NCBI RefSeq assembly: GCF_001436275.1
Contig: NZ_AZEH01000039.1
Location: forward strand, 611,336 to 675,335
DNA from: Liquorilactobacillus oeni DSM 19972
GTDB lineage: Bacteria; Bacillota; Bacilli; Lactobacillales; Lactobacillaceae
Length of the DNA stretch: 64,000 nt
Direction of reading: 5' to 3'
The notes below the pieces were generated by a model. It was not told the origin of the DNA, searched no databases, and worked only from the letters and a program-made list of their open reading frames with translations. Shown in pieces: positions 17,735 to 27,695 of the stretch. Every line of letters starts with the position of its first letter. Within the stretch, counting starts at the first letter, position 1. The position numbers were made by a program, and so were the translations under genes.

Positions 17735-18736
17735 TTATCCTTTATGGCTAAAATAACTAACCAAATCAGGTGTCATTTTTTCAACTAGCATCTTATGAAT
17801 CTGTCTAAGCGTATAGTAAACTGCTGCATCATCACTTGCTCCATGTGCTTTAACAACTGGAGCTTTTACTCCTAAAAGCACTGCTCCGCCGTAGCGGGAT
17901 TGGTCCATCTTATCTTTAAGACCGCTCAAACTTGACTTAAGCAGCATTGCACCTAGCTTTCCTGTTAATCCACTATCCATGATCATATTTTTTAATAAAT
18001 GGATCATAGCAGAAGCTGCTCCTTCAATTGCTTTAAGGACCGCATTACCCGTAAAACCATCAGCAACAACTACATCGGCAGCTCCTTTTAAAATAGCATT
18101 TGCTTCAACATTGCCGACAAAGTTCAAGGTGTCATCTGTATTAAGAAGCTGATATGCTTCCTGCGTTACCTTACTTCCCTTATGGGGCTCAGTTCCATTA
18201 TTTAAAAGACCGATACGTGGGTTTTTAATCCCTCTAACTCTTTGAGCATAATATTTGCCTAAAATTGCATACTGGTGAAGATGTTCCGGCTTATTTTCTG
18301 CATTTGCACCACTGTCGAGAAGATTAAAAGCACCACTACCATCTCCACTAAGTACAGGCAAGGTTGAAAGAAGACCTGGACGCGAAATTCCCTTAATTCG
18401 ACCGACAATTAATAACCCGGCCGCTAAAAGTGCGCCTGTATTCCCACAAGAAAAGAAAGCATCGGCTTCTTTATCCTTAACAGCCTTTGCTGCTAGTACC
18501 ATAGAAGAATTTTTTTTAGTTCTTATAGCCTTCACAGGTTCATCATTCATCGATATTACTTCATCGGTATGCACAATCTTAATGTGTACTTCACTTTTCA
18601 AGTAGCTTTTAATTTCACTTTTTTTTCCAAATAAAATAAATTCCAGATCACTATACTCATCTCGAGCACGTTCTACCCCTTCAACAACCGTTTGCGGTGC
18701 ATTATCGCCACCCATTGCATCAACTGCTATTTTCAT
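17735..18736 (-). CDS. plsX: Phosphate acyltransferase PlsX
   Basis: Converts acyl-ACP to acyl-phosphate, the first committed step of phosphatidate synthesis with PlsY. The 333-residue protein starts [14 protein letters not shown] and has [12 protein letters not shown] and [13 protein letters not shown], all family marks. A start four codons upstream (ATG 18746-18748) sits too close to GGGAG to use it well, but cannot be excluded. It is between recG and acpP in an apparent operon, as in B. subtilis. Confidence 0.97.
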   Translation of the reverse strand: MKIAVDAMGGDNAPQTVVEGVERARDEYSDLEFILFGKKSEIKSYLKSEVHIKIVHTDEVISMNDEPVKAIRTKKNSSMVLAAKAVKDKEADAFFSCGNTGALLAAGLLIVGRIKGISRPGLLSTLPVLSGDGSGAFNLLDSGANAENKPEHLHQYAILGKYYAQRVRGIKNPRIGLLNNGTEPHKGSKVTQEAYQLLNTDDTLNFVGNVEANAILKGAADVVVADGFTGNAVLKAIEGAASAMIHLLKNMIMDSGLTGKLGAMLLKSSLSGLKDKMDQSRYGGAVLLGVKAPVVKAHGASDDAAVYYTLRQIHKMLVEKMTPDLVSYFSHKG

Positions 18737-18757
18737 TCTGACTGTCATCTCCCAGTT

Positions 18758-20797
18758 TTAATCAAAACTCATTCCAGTACTCAGACTGTGTTTTACATAC
18801 TTAAAAAGCGGATCTTTGTTTTGCGAATCGTCAAAAGCAGGATTGTTAACAACTTGAGCTGCCTCTTTTTGCGCAACTTGCAAAACATTTAAATCAGCAA
18901 CCGGGTCACCCAGTTTAAATTCTGGCATTCCAGCTTGTTTGCTTCCTAAAATGTCCCCTTGACCCCGCAGTTCAAGGTCTTTTTGAGCAATCATGAATCC
19001 ATCGTTTGTCTGAACCATCACTTTCATACGTGCTACTCCATATTCGTTTTTAGGATCAGCCAAAAGCAGGCAATAAGACTGCCGCTCACCTCTCCCAACA
19101 CGTCCGCGCAGTTGATGCAGCTGTGCTAATCCAAAACGTTCTGCATCCAAAATCATCATTACAGTTGCGTTAGTTACATCCACTCCAACCTCAATCACAG
19201 TCGTAGAAACAAGTACGTCAATTTGATGGTCTTTGAATGCTGCCATAATCTGACGTTTTTCATCACTGCTCATTTTACCATGAAGAAGACCAACATGATA
19301 TTGCGGTTCAAACAATTTTTTTGTCTTAGCATAAACTTCCTCAGCATTTTTAAGATCCATCATTTCAGATTCTGCAATTAAAGGACTAACAATGTATGCT
19401 TGTGCATGTTCTTTCAGTTGTTTTTGAATAAAAGAATAAGCCTGTGCCAACTGGCTGTTTTTAAGCCAAAATGTTTTAATTATCTTTCTGCCTTTAGGAA
19501 GTTCATCAATAGTTGAAACTTCCATCTCTCCATATGCTGTTAACGCAAGTGTACGCGGTATCGGAGTAGCTGTCATCATCAGTACATCTGGAGACTTTCC
19601 CTTTTGGCGTAACACTTGCCGCTGTGAAACTCCGAAACGATGTTGTTCATCAGTCACTACAATTCCTATTTTAGCAAAATTAACGTCATCTTGAATCAAA
19701 GCATGCGTTCCGATCACAATATCAATTTGCCCGTTTTCCAGATTTTTAAGAAGCTCTCTTCGCTGCTTGGCCTTGCTGGCGGTTGCACTTGTCAATAATA
19801 CCAGATTGACATCGAGTCCTTTAAATAATTGCACAAATTTTTCCGCATGCTGCTGTGCTAATATCTCAGTTGGAACCATTAAAGCAGCTTGAAAGCCGGC
19901 CGTAACAGCCGCATACAAGGCAATCGCGGCAACTATAGTTTTCCCAGATCCCACGTCGCCTTGCAAAAGACGATTCATATGATATTTGTGATGCAAGTCA
20001 TAACAGATTTCATTAACAACCCTTTTTTGAGCAGGAGTTAACGTAAAAGGCAGACCAGCAATAAAAGATCTTAACTTTTGCAGATCATACTTAATTTGAA
20101 TCCCATTTTTAATTCGACTATGCCTTTTTAAATATTGCATCTTAACCTGAAAAAGAAAGAATTCCTCAAAGACTCCGGTCCTGCGTGCCAGTTTAGCAAT
20201 TTTTTGATTGTCTGGAAAATGGATGTTGCGTATCATTTCTTTACGCGACATTAACCTGTATTTATGACGAAGTTTTTCTGGTATTAAGTCAACAATAAGT
20301 TCTTGATATTCCTTAAAAGCTTCAGCAACTAATTTTTTTACCTGACTTTGCTTAATCTCTTTTGAAGAACGATATACTCCACCGAGTTCATCATCTGCCG
20401 CTGCTGCGAGAATTTTTATTCCAGTCAGGCTTTGCCTTTTAGCATCCCATTTCCCATATACTGCAAGGCTTTTACCTGTTTCAACCTGTTTTGCGAGATA
20501 TGCTTGATTAAAAAAGGTTACCATAATAACATCATGTTCAATCAAAAGACGAAAATTTAATCTATTCTTTTTTCTGCCAAAACGGCTGATTACAGGTTCC
20601 GATGCAACCGTTCCTTTTAGAGCAACTTTTTGCTGATCACTGACTTCACTAAGCTTGCGGGTGGCAAAATCTTCGTATCTGAAAGGATAAGCACCTAAAA
20701 GGTCTGCAATTGTATTGATATTGAGCTTATTTAATGCAACCATTTTTTTAGGACCAACACCGGGCAAAACACTGATTGAATCATTCAGACTTTTCAA
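18758..20797 (-). CDS. recG: ATP-dependent DNA helicase RecG
   Basis: Remodels stalled forks and Holliday junctions. The 679-residue protein has the N-terminal wedge/OB domain with VLPGVGPKK, helicase motif I GDVGSGKTIVA (about residue 290), motif II DEQH, motif III TATPIPRTLAL and motif VI QLRGRVGRG. The start is a TTG (20795-20797) with GCGAGGTG 6 nt upstream; this gives the family length, and the upstream 21 codons overlap a terminator hairpin. Confidence 0.96.
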   Translation of the reverse strand: MKSLNDSISVLPGVGPKKMVALNKLNINTIADLLGAYPFRYEDFATRKLSEVSDQQKVALKGTVASEPVISRFGRKKNRLNFRLLIEHDVIMVTFFNQAYLAKQVETGKSLAVYGKWDAKRQSLTGIKILAAAADDELGGVYRSSKEIKQSQVKKLVAEAFKEYQELIVDLIPEKLRHKYRLMSRKEMIRNIHFPDNQKIAKLARRTGVFEEFFLFQVKMQYLKRHSRIKNGIQIKYDLQKLRSFIAGLPFTLTPAQKRVVNEICYDLHHKYHMNRLLQGDVGSGKTIVAAIALYAAVTAGFQAALMVPTEILAQQHAEKFVQLFKGLDVNLVLLTSATASKAKQRRELLKNLENGQIDIVIGTHALIQDDVNFAKIGIVVTDEQHRFGVSQRQVLRQKGKSPDVLMMTATPIPRTLALTAYGEMEVSTIDELPKGRKIIKTFWLKNSQLAQAYSFIQKQLKEHAQAYIVSPLIAESEMMDLKNAEEVYAKTKKLFEPQYHVGLLHGKMSSDEKRQIMAAFKDHQIDVLVSTTVIEVGVDVTNATVMMILDAERFGLAQLHQLRGRVGRGERQSYCLLLADPKNEYGVARMKVMVQTNDGFMIAQKDLELRGQGDILGSKQAGMPEFKLGDPVADLNVLQVAQKEAAQVVNNPAFDDSQNKDPLFKYVKHSLSTGMSFD

Positions 20798-20828
20798 TAC
20801 AAACACCTCGCGTTCTTTGGAAAAAGGA

Positions 20829-20866
20829 TAATAAAAGCCTGATCGATTTCTATGAATCAATCAGAC
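20829..20866 (-). terminator. Terminator of fakA
   Basis: CTGATTGATT/AATCGATCAG stem (arms 20856-20865 and 20838-20848) with a short loop, then GCTTTTATTAT on the minus strand. It lies between fakA and the TTG start of recG, so recG transcription is at least partly independent or read-through. Confidence 0.7.
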
Positions 20867-20886
20867 CTAGGAATAAAAATAAAAAC

Positions 20887-22578
20887 TTATTCAACTGATA
20901 TTAAATAAGGATACACTGGCTGATCTCCTTCATGAATTTCAACTTCTAGATCCTCATCAAATTCCAGGGCAGCTTTTTTGATTTCTTGCGCTTCGCTTGC
21001 AGAGCCTTCTGTTCCATAGATAACAGTTACTATTTCACTGTCAACATCCAACATTTCTTTTACCATTAAAATGGCCGCTTGTTTGCATACAGGATCTGTA
21101 ACTACAATTTTCCCATCCACGATACCCATATAATGATCTTTTTCAATCTTCTTACCATCAATGTTAGAATCACGTACTGCAACAGTTACTTGACCGGATT
21201 TTACTGTGTCTAGATCCGCTGCCATTTCTTCTTCATTATCAGAAAGATTTGCATCTTGGTTAAATGAAACCAAAGCTGACATGCCTTGGGCAATTGTCTT
21301 ACTTGGAATAACTGCAACTTTCACTCCAGATACAATCTTAGAGGCCTGTTGTGCTGCAAGTAAAATATTTTTATTATTAGGTAAAATAATTACTTTTTTT
21401 GCATGGGTTTTTTCAACCGCATCTACAATATCCTGGGTGCTAGGATTCATTGTCTGACCGCCATTTAAAACATATGTAGCGCCTAAACTGCGGAAAAGTT
21501 TATTTAATCCCTTACCAGAGGCAATTGCAATAATTCCATAGCCATTGACTGAAGCAGCCGTTGACTGCTCTTGAACATTTTCTTCTTTATCGTGTTCCAA
21601 AATTGTTTCATGTTGAAGACGCATATTATCGACTTTAACTTTGATAAGTGAACCAAAATGCTGTCCATAAGAAAGAACTTTACCAGGATGCTCGGTATGC
21701 ACATGCACCTTAACAACTTCATCATCTGCAATTACAAGAAGAGAATCGCCAATTCCGTTGAGATAAGCTCTAAATTCATCGTAATCGAATTTCTGATCCA
21801 CTAAACGCCCTGCTCCTAAACGAACCATAATCTCAGTACAATAACCATAGCGAATGTCTTCCGTATTCAACTGGCTTTGCACACTCTTATGATGCTGTGC
21901 ATTAACCATCTCATCCATCTCTTCAACGCTTGGCTGGTGTGAATCGCCATCTTCGCTTTTATTGCCTGAAAGAACATCATAAAAACCTTGATATACAAAA
22001 GTCAATCCCTGCCCCCCAGAGTCAACAACACCGACTTCTTTTAAAACAGGTAGTAATTCAGGTGTCTTAGCCAAGGCTGATTTAGCTGCTTCATAGGCTG
22101 ACTTCATCACCAAAACGGCATCATCTGTTTCTTCAGCTCTTTTGTTTGCCGCCTTTGCCGCTTCACGTGCAACAGTCAAAATTGTTCCTTCTGTTGGCTT
22201 CATCACAGCCTTATATGCAGATTCCACCCCTGCAGAAAGGGCAGCCGCTAAATCAGCGGCTGTCAGCACATCTTTTTTTTCAGTACTCTTATAAAAACCC
22301 CGAAAAATCTGTGACAAAATAACACCGGAATTTCCGCGTGCTCCCATTAAAAGTCCCTTAGCCAAAGCAATTGCTAGTGACCCGACGCTGTTTGCAGTTG
22401 ACTCAGCTACATACTTTGCACCACTGGCAAAAGAAAGATTCATATTGGTCCCGGTATCACCATCCGGAACGGGGAAAACATTCAGTGAATTAATAAATTC
22501 AGCATTTTTACTCAACCTTTTAGAACTGAGCGCAACCATTTTTCTAAATTGCGCTTCAGTTATCTTCGTCACTTTCAA
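20887..22578 (-). CDS. fakA: Fatty acid kinase catalytic subunit FakA (DAK2 domain, YloV)
   Basis: Phosphorylates fatty acids bound to a FakB protein for use by PlsX/PlsY. The 563-residue protein has an N-terminal DAK2 kinase domain with NVFPVPDGDTGTNM (about residues 31-44) and GARGNSGVILSQI, a middle DegV-like region, and the C-terminal FakA domain. It pairs with an upstream Asp23-family gene and lies near plsX and acpP, which fits phospholipid synthesis from exogenous fatty acids. No fakB is in the window. Confidence 0.93.
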   Translation of the reverse strand: MKVTKITEAQFRKMVALSSKRLSKNAEFINSLNVFPVPDGDTGTNMNLSFASGAKYVAESTANSVGSLAIALAKGLLMGARGNSGVILSQIFRGFYKSTEKKDVLTAADLAAALSAGVESAYKAVMKPTEGTILTVAREAAKAANKRAEETDDAVLVMKSAYEAAKSALAKTPELLPVLKEVGVVDSGGQGLTFVYQGFYDVLSGNKSEDGDSHQPSVEEMDEMVNAQHHKSVQSQLNTEDIRYGYCTEIMVRLGAGRLVDQKFDYDEFRAYLNGIGDSLLVIADDEVVKVHVHTEHPGKVLSYGQHFGSLIKVKVDNMRLQHETILEHDKEENVQEQSTAASVNGYGIIAIASGKGLNKLFRSLGATYVLNGGQTMNPSTQDIVDAVEKTHAKKVIILPNNKNILLAAQQASKIVSGVKVAVIPSKTIAQGMSALVSFNQDANLSDNEEEMAADLDTVKSGQVTVAVRDSNIDGKKIEKDHYMGIVDGKIVVTDPVCKQAAILMVKEMLDVDSEIVTVIYGTEGSASEAQEIKKAALEFDEDLEVEIHEGDQPVYPYLISVE

Positions 22579-22615
22579 CTTTACTTATCCTCCTTGGTTA
22601 TCAACAACTGCTCTA

Positions 22616-22978
22616 TTACTCTTCAATGACGCGTACGCCTTGTACAAAGATATTTACAGAGCTAGCAGCTATACCCAACATGGTTTCTAAATTATACTTG
22701 ACTTTGTCTTGAACATTGCGGCAGACTTCGGAAATTTTAGTCCCGTATCCTACAATAATATAGACGTCAACTGCAACACCGGATCCCTCTTGACGTACTA
22801 CTACTCCTCTAGAATAGTTATCACGTTTCAGAATGTCATTAAGATTATCCCGGATCTGACTTTTGCTGGCCATTCCCACGATCCCGAAAATTTCAGTTGC
22901 TGCTCCGCCCACAACTGTTGCAATCACATCATTATTGATGTCGATGTTTCCGAACTGCGTTTTGATCTTTACAGCCAT
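22616..22978 (-). CDS. Asp23/Gls24 family envelope stress protein (YloU)
   Basis: A 120-residue member of the Asp23/Gls24 family, with the IxxxVIxxIxxxAxxEIxGVxxM-like N-terminal part (about residues 13-37) and the VDVYIIVGYGTKI strand. YloU is encoded with fakA (YloV) in Firmicutes; its role is unclear. It is 37 nt before fakA with AAGGAGG upstream. An extended -10 (TGATAAAAT, 23018-23026) precedes it, with no clear -35. Confidence 0.9.
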   Translation of the reverse strand: MAVKIKTQFGNIDINNDVIATVVGGAATEIFGIVGMASKSQIRDNLNDILKRDNYSRGVVVRQEGSGVAVDVYIIVGYGTKISEVCRNVQDKVKYNLETMLGIAASSVNIFVQGVRVIEE

Positions 22979-23144
22979 AAAATACAGCCTCCTTAATTTA
23001 GCACAATCATTAACGGTATTTTATCATAAATCACACTAAACCACTATACCCCAGCGCAAACCCTATTTCAACGAAGAAGGAAGTTAATGTGTTTTCTGAA
23101 CCAGATATTAGGGTTGCCAAGTTAATTTACTTTACAGAAAAATC

Positions 23145-23173
23145 TTGCATTCAAAACTGAATTATGATAACTT
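23145..23173 (+). promoter_or_regulatory. Promoter of rpmB with extended -10
   Basis: TTGCAT (23145-23150) and TAACTT (23168-23173) with a 17-nt spacer and TG one base before the -10, about 58 nt before the rpmB start. The same TGnTAAC architecture is seen before rplS. Confidence 0.6.
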
Positions 23174-23231
23174 AGTCAAGTGAGTTATCAGTAGCAGTAT
23201 TCTTAGTTTTAGCAGCAAAGGAGGAATAACG

Positions 23232-23417
23232 ATGGCAAAAGACTTTATTACAGGCCGCAAAACAACTTTCGGTAAGAAACGTTCACACGCTTTAAACCAA
23301 ACAAGTCGTTCATGGAAACCTAACCTGCAGAAGGTTAGAATTCTGGTTGACGGTAAGCCAAAAAGAGTTTGGGTATCGGCTCGTACTTTAAAATCCGGTA
23401 AGGTAACTCGTGTATAG
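23232..23417 (+). CDS. rpmB: 50S ribosomal protein L28
   Basis: A 61-residue basic ribosomal protein with [14 protein letters not shown] and [15 protein letters not shown]. The final part [17 protein letters not shown] is typical. It has AAGGAGGAA 7 nt before the ATG, its own promoter and terminator, and stands divergent from asp23-fakA, the normal arrangement in Firmicutes. Confidence 0.98.
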   Translation: MAKDFITGRKTTFGKKRSHALNQTSRSWKPNLQKVRILVDGKPKRVWVSARTLKSGKVTRV

Positions 23418-23424
23418 TTATTAA

Positions 23425-23450
23425 GGACTCGTTTTACGAGTCTTTTTTTG
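23425..23450 (+). terminator. Terminator of rpmB
   Basis: GACTCG/CGAGTC stem with a TTTTA loop, followed by seven T. Confidence 0.9.
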
Positions 23451-23496
23451 TACTTTTTTAAAATTACCCGTCTTTCCATTCATTCAAACACTGCGA

Positions 23497-24141
23497 CTAG
23501 TCTTTACTTTGAATAACACAAACTACTCCGCTTTCAAAACTGAAGTTTCCTTCACTGCCGGTAAATTCATTGCTTGCAAGTGAAATTGGATAGTTGAAAT
23601 CAACCTCGGATAATCTATACTTTTCATCAAACAAGCTTAATTTTTTTACTGCAGTTAGGGGAACAAATGCTAAATATTTTTTATCTGTCTCTTTAACAAG
23701 CTGATGCTTCCCCGGCTTAAAAAAACGAATTGAATTAAAACGATCGTAAATAAAGATTTGTTCAAGATAAGCATAAAATGGCTGACGCAGCACAAAGAAG
23801 AGATTTGCTAGGAGATGGTCAATCCTCCCTCCAGTTGCTCCATAGAGGTTAATTCTTTCAACTTCAAACTCCTCAAAAATAACCTTAAGCGCTAATTCAG
23901 TATCAGTATCATCTTTTTCGGCTTTTGCAGTGATAACTTTACGACTTGCCTTAAAAATCTGCTTTCTTTCAGTCGAAGAAGAAGAATCAAAATCTCCAAT
24001 CGAAACAGCAGGAGTTAATCCTCTTTTGATCAAGCGTAAAGCTCCTCGGTCTGCACCAACCCAAATTTCCTTTTCTTTACCTGTGAAAAGATCATCGGGC
24101 CATTCACTAACCGGCCCACCAACTAAGACATTAATAATCAT
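23497..24141 (-). CDS. thiN: Thiamine diphosphokinase
   Basis: Converts thiamine to thiamine diphosphate. The 214-residue protein starts MIINVLVGGPVSEWP; it has the GADRGALRL, SIGDFDSS and EKDDTDTELAL motifs and GATGGRIDHLLAN. The ATG (24139-24141) lies one base after the rpe stop, with AGGTGAT inside the end of rpe. The same frame runs further upstream inside rpe but that part is not coding. Order thiN-rpe-rsgA-pknB is standard. Confidence 0.95.
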   Translation of the reverse strand: MIINVLVGGPVSEWPDDLFTGKEKEIWVGADRGALRLIKRGLTPAVSIGDFDSSSSTERKQIFKASRKVITAKAEKDDTDTELALKVIFEEFEVERINLYGATGGRIDHLLANLFFVLRQPFYAYLEQIFIYDRFNSIRFFKPGKHQLVKETDKKYLAFVPLTAVKKLSLFDEKYRLSEVDFNYPISLASNEFTGSEGNFSFESGVVCVIQSKD

Positions 24142-24142
24142 A

Positions 24143-24796
24143 TTAATCACCTGCCACTTTACGCAGCACTTCAACCTGTGCTTTAGGTGACGTACCCCCA
24201 AAAATAAAAGAACCAGCAACTGCAACTGTCGCTCCCTTTTCGTGACACAAAGCGATGGTCTGATCATCAATTCCGCCATCAACTTCAATTTCGAATAAAA
24301 GTCCGCGTTCCTTTTTTAAATGTGCCAGTCTTTCAATCTTATCTAAAATTTCTGGAATAAATTTCTGTCCCCCAAAGCCAGGGTTGACTGTCATTATTAA
24401 AACAGCATCCAGTTCAGAATAAAGTTCCTGTAAAACACCTAAGGGAGTCCCTGGGTTCAAAACAACTTCTGCTTTGCAGCCAACTTTATGAATCAATTGA
24501 AGCAGCCGATAAATATGGGCAGTTGCTTCATAATGGACCCCAATAATATCTGCTCCTGCAGAAGCAAGCTGTGTTATATAATCTTCTGGATGACTGACCA
24601 TTAAATGACAGTCGAATATCATCTTACTATGCGGTCTAAGTGCCTTAATAATCGGAACCCCAAAAGAAAGGTTCGGCACAAAATGTCCATCCATTACGTC
24701 CAGATGAAGATACTGTGCTCCTGCTTGTTCTACCTGTGCTACTTCATGTTGCAGATTCGCAAAATCTGCACTTAAAATTGATGGAGCAATTTTCAT
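24143..24796 (-). CDS. rpe: Ribulose-phosphate 3-epimerase
   Basis: Interconverts ribulose-5-P and xylulose-5-P in the pentose phosphate pathway. The 217-residue TIM barrel starts MKIAPSILSADFANL; it has HLDVMDGHFVPNLSFG (metal ligands), MTVNPGFGGQ and EVDGGID. It lies 10 nt after rsgA and directly before thiN. Confidence 0.98.
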   Translation of the reverse strand: MKIAPSILSADFANLQHEVAQVEQAGAQYLHLDVMDGHFVPNLSFGVPIIKALRPHSKMIFDCHLMVSHPEDYITQLASAGADIIGVHYEATAHIYRLLQLIHKVGCKAEVVLNPGTPLGVLQELYSELDAVLIMTVNPGFGGQKFIPEILDKIERLAHLKKERGLLFEIEVDGGIDDQTIALCHEKGATVAVAGSFIFGGTSPKAQVEVLRKVAGD

Positions 24797-24806
24797 CTAT
24801 AACACC

Positions 24807-25682
24807 TCATTTACGATATTTTGGTTTTTGGGCGCTGATTTCTTTTTGAAACTGCATGTAGTTGAGATAGCGGCTCTTTAAAATCAAGCTTTTTTCAACT
24901 GCTTCTTTAACAGCGCACCCAGGTTCATTAAGATGAAGGCAGCTTCTAAATCTGCACTCCATACTGCGATCACGAAATTCAGGGAAAAATGAACCCAGCT
25001 TCTCTTTAGTAATATCAGCTAGTTCAAAAGAAGAAAATCCAGGAGTGTCAGCAATTAAATTATTTAGAAGAGAAAAAAGAGACGTTTTTCGAGTGGTATG
25101 TTTCCCGCGGCTAAGCGCTTTAGAAATTTCACCGGTTTTTAAATCCAAACCAGGTTTTAGTCTATTCAGCAAAGTTGACTTACCAGCTCCTGTTTGCCCC
25201 ATTACCACTCCTAACTGATTTTCAACTGTCCCTAAAAACTCTTCCGGCTTAGGATCAAGTGAAAGTATACAATTATAATAAGGTTTATAAGCAGCTGCTA
25301 TAATCTTTAATTTTGATAATTCCGCAGAATTTAAAAGATCAATCTTTGAAAAGTACAATATTGGTCTAATTAAATTTTTTTCGAGCATTACTAACTGACG
25401 ATCCAGAAGATTAGTTGAGAAATCAGGTTCTTTTGCCGCAGTAACAATGATTGCAAAATCCACGTTAGCAACTGGAGGCCGTACAAGGCGATTCTTGCGT
25501 TTCATAATCTTCAAAATATAGCCTTCAGTTTGATCAGAAACCTTAAACTCAACCCAGTCTCCTACCAGTGGAGTCTGATTTTTCTTGCGAAAATTACCGC
25601 GTGCTCTGGTACGGTAAACTTTTGATTGAGTTTTCACATCATAATATCCGCTCAAAGACTGATGGATTTGACCAACTGTCAT
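24807..25682 (-). CDS. rsgA: Ribosome small subunit-dependent GTPase RsgA
   Basis: A late 30S maturation GTPase with circularly permuted motifs. An N-terminal OB fold (residues 1-65) precedes the G4 motif (FSKIDL), then G1 GQTGAGKSTLLN, then G3 DTPGFSS. A zinc finger of the C-x6-C-x-H-x5-C type (about residues 247-260) follows. Length 291 is normal. The start is ambiguous: a GTG 3 codons upstream (25689-25691) is 3 nt from AAAGGAA, while the ATG used is 12 nt away. It is part of the pknB-rsgA-rpe-thiN run. Confidence 0.95.
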   Translation of the reverse strand: MTVGQIHQSLSGYYDVKTQSKVYRTRARGNFRKKNQTPLVGDWVEFKVSDQTEGYILKIMKRKNRLVRPPVANVDFAIIVTAAKEPDFSTNLLDRQLVMLEKNLIRPILYFSKIDLLNSAELSKLKIIAAAYKPYYNCILSLDPKPEEFLGTVENQLGVVMGQTGAGKSTLLNRLKPGLDLKTGEISKALSRGKHTTRKTSLFSLLNNLIADTPGFSSFELADITKEKLGSFFPEFRDRSMECRFRSCLHLNEPGCAVKEAVEKSLILKSRYLNYMQFQKEISAQKPKYRK

Positions 25683-25715
25683 TTTCAGCACCGTTCCTTT
25701 CTAAGAAGAACAAGT

Positions 25716-27695
25716 TTAATGATTATCAGCAGCTTTAACATCATCTTTTTCTTCAATAACCTTCCCATCACGGACTATCTTATACTTTCCAGCTGCTGAA
25801 CCGTCTAAGGTAAAAGGTAAAGAAAGTTCCGTATTACGTTGGATTGTCATACTCTGGAAAACATCATTGTAGCTATGATTCTTGTCTTGTAAATAAACTT
25901 CTATTTTATTTGATGCATTTTGGGTTGATGAATTTGAAGCACCATCAAAAGGAACTGTAACTCCTACTGTAAAATCATTTTCTTGATTTTGGCTTGAAGA
26001 ACTTGCATTGCTCGCAGAAGATGAAGAACTTTCCCCATCATTTTTTGCAATTGTCACCTGCAGTAAATCGCCACTTTGTACCGGAGAACCAGCTGCCGGA
26101 TCTTGATTAATTACCAAGCCATTTTCATAGTCGCTGGAAGCTTTTTTTTTGACCTGAACAACCAATCCTAATTCAGTTGCGTAATCGCGAACACTTTTTT
26201 CAGTATAGCCAGTAAGATCGCGCAGGTAAGTTTGGCCCGCTCCTGAACTAACCGTAAATGTAACCGTAGTTTGATCCCAAACTACCTTTTTATTCTTGGA
26301 AAGTGTTTGCGCTAAAATTTCACCCTTTGCAACACTATTAGAATATTCAGCCTGTTTGAGCACAGTTACTCCCTTAGCTTCAAGTTTTTTCTTAACAGTT
26401 GCATAAGACTGACCGGAGTAATCACCAAAGTTAAATTTTTCAGGTCCTTTAGACAGCACAATTGCTACTTTTGAATTTTCACGAACACTTGTATCTTCTT
26501 GAGGAATAGCTGCAATAACTTGTCCCTGATAATACTTATCACTATTTTGGTATGTAACTGCTCCAACCTTAAGATTACGATCAGATAAAACTCCTTCTGC
26601 CTCTGCTTTTGTCATCCCTCTTAAATTAGGAACTTTGACATTATGCGGGGCTAGAGCAAACGCCAAAGTTGTAAACAAAAACAGCATTAGAGCAAAACCA
26701 ATTCCGCCAAAAAACAGCCATTTTTTTTTGCGGCTCCATTTTTTTGGCTTCTTTTGCAGCGTTTTTTTTATTTTATCTTCTTCACTTTTTTCTATACCGG
26801 ATGAAAGAGGCTCTAGGACCTTGGTTTCATCATCCATTACTTCTATGTGATGCCACTTGGGCTCATTTAAACGTGTTTCAGAAAGACTAGTTTGCAGATC
26901 ATTTGCCATATCAAGGACAGTTTGGTAACGTTCCTTCAAGTTTTTTGCAGTTGCTTTTAGAACTACGTTTTCAAGTGCCTGAGGGATATTTTTGTCAAAT
27001 GAACGAACAGAGGGCATTTCGTTTTGAAAATGCTTAAGTGCTATTGAAACTGCAGTTTCTCCCTGATACGGAACTTGGCCGGTCAGCATTTCAAACAAGA
27101 TAATGCCTAAAGAATAAATATCGGACTGTTTTGTAACCAAACTTCCCCTTGCTTGTTCAGGTGAAAGATAATGGACCGACCCCAACAGTGTATTTGTCTG
27201 TGTTAGAGAATACTCCGACGTTGCCAAGGCAATTCCAAAGTCAGTAATTTTAGCCTGACCATTTTTATCGATCAGAATGTTTTGCGGTTTGAGATCACGG
27301 TGAATGATATCATGTGCGTGAGCTTCTGCAACCGCAGAAAGAATTTGCTCCATAATAGCAATTACTCTTGTATAACGAAAAGGGAAACTTTTACTGATGT
27401 ATTCCTTCAGATCCATCCCTTCTACGTACTCCATTATCAAATACTGCATACCGTTTTCTTCACCTAAGTCATATATACTGACAATATTTGGATGAACTAA
27501 CTCAGTAAGCGAAATGGCTTCACGCTTAAATCTTCGAATTGCTGCAGGATCATCTCTTAAATCAAGACGCATTAATTTAACTGCGACATCCCTTTTTAAA
27601 ATCAGATCAAATGCAAGATAGACATTAGCCATTCCGCCTTCGCCTAGGCTTTTTTCAATTTTATAACGACCGCTTAATACATAACCTGATTTCAT
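25716..27695 (-). CDS. pknB: Ser/Thr protein kinase with PASTA domains (PrkC/StkP type)
   Basis: A 659-residue membrane kinase that senses muropeptides and lipid II. The kinase domain (residues 1-270) has GEGGMANVYLA, HRDLKPQN and DFG. A basic juxtamembrane segment precedes the single membrane helix (about 330-350). Three PASTA repeats follow (about 353-553), then a Ser-rich linker and a C-terminal domain of about 90 residues. It starts inside the pppL stop (ATGA, 4-nt overlap), so kinase and phosphatase are coupled. Confidence 0.96.
   Translation of the reverse strand: MKSGYVLSGRYKIEKSLGEGGMANVYLAFDLILKRDVAVKLMRLDLRDDPAAIRRFKREAISLTELVHPNIVSIYDLGEENGMQYLIMEYVEGMDLKEYISKSFPFRYTRVIAIMEQILSAVAEAHAHDIIHRDLKPQNILIDKNGQAKITDFGIALATSEYSLTQTNTLLGSVHYLSPEQARGSLVTKQSDIYSLGIILFEMLTGQVPYQGETAVSIALKHFQNEMPSVRSFDKNIPQALENVVLKATAKNLKERYQTVLDMANDLQTSLSETRLNEPKWHHIEVMDDETKVLEPLSSGIEKSEEDKIKKTLQKKPKKWSRKKKWLFFGGIGFALMLFLFTTLAFALAPHNVKVPNLRGMTKAEAEGVLSDRNLKVGAVTYQNSDKYYQGQVIAAIPQEDTSVRENSKVAIVLSKGPEKFNFGDYSGQSYATVKKKLEAKGVTVLKQAEYSNSVAKGEILAQTLSKNKKVVWDQTTVTFTVSSGAGQTYLRDLTGYTEKSVRDYATELGLVVQVKKKASSDYENGLVINQDPAAGSPVQSGDLLQVTIAKNDGESSSSSASNASSSSQNQENDFTVGVTVPFDGASNSSTQNASNKIEVYLQDKNHSYNDVFQSMTIQRNTELSLPFTLDGSAAGKYKIVRDGKVIEEKDDVKAADNH

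Noticed and set aside
22979-23144. Possible hairpin AACCCTA/TAGGGTT between asp23 and rpmB
   Set aside because: Only 7 bp with a loop of about 40 nt; no T tract and no riboswitch-like pattern.
23162-23479. Minus-strand frame of 105 codons over rpmB
   Set aside because: Antisense to a conserved ribosomal protein gene and containing its promoter and terminator.
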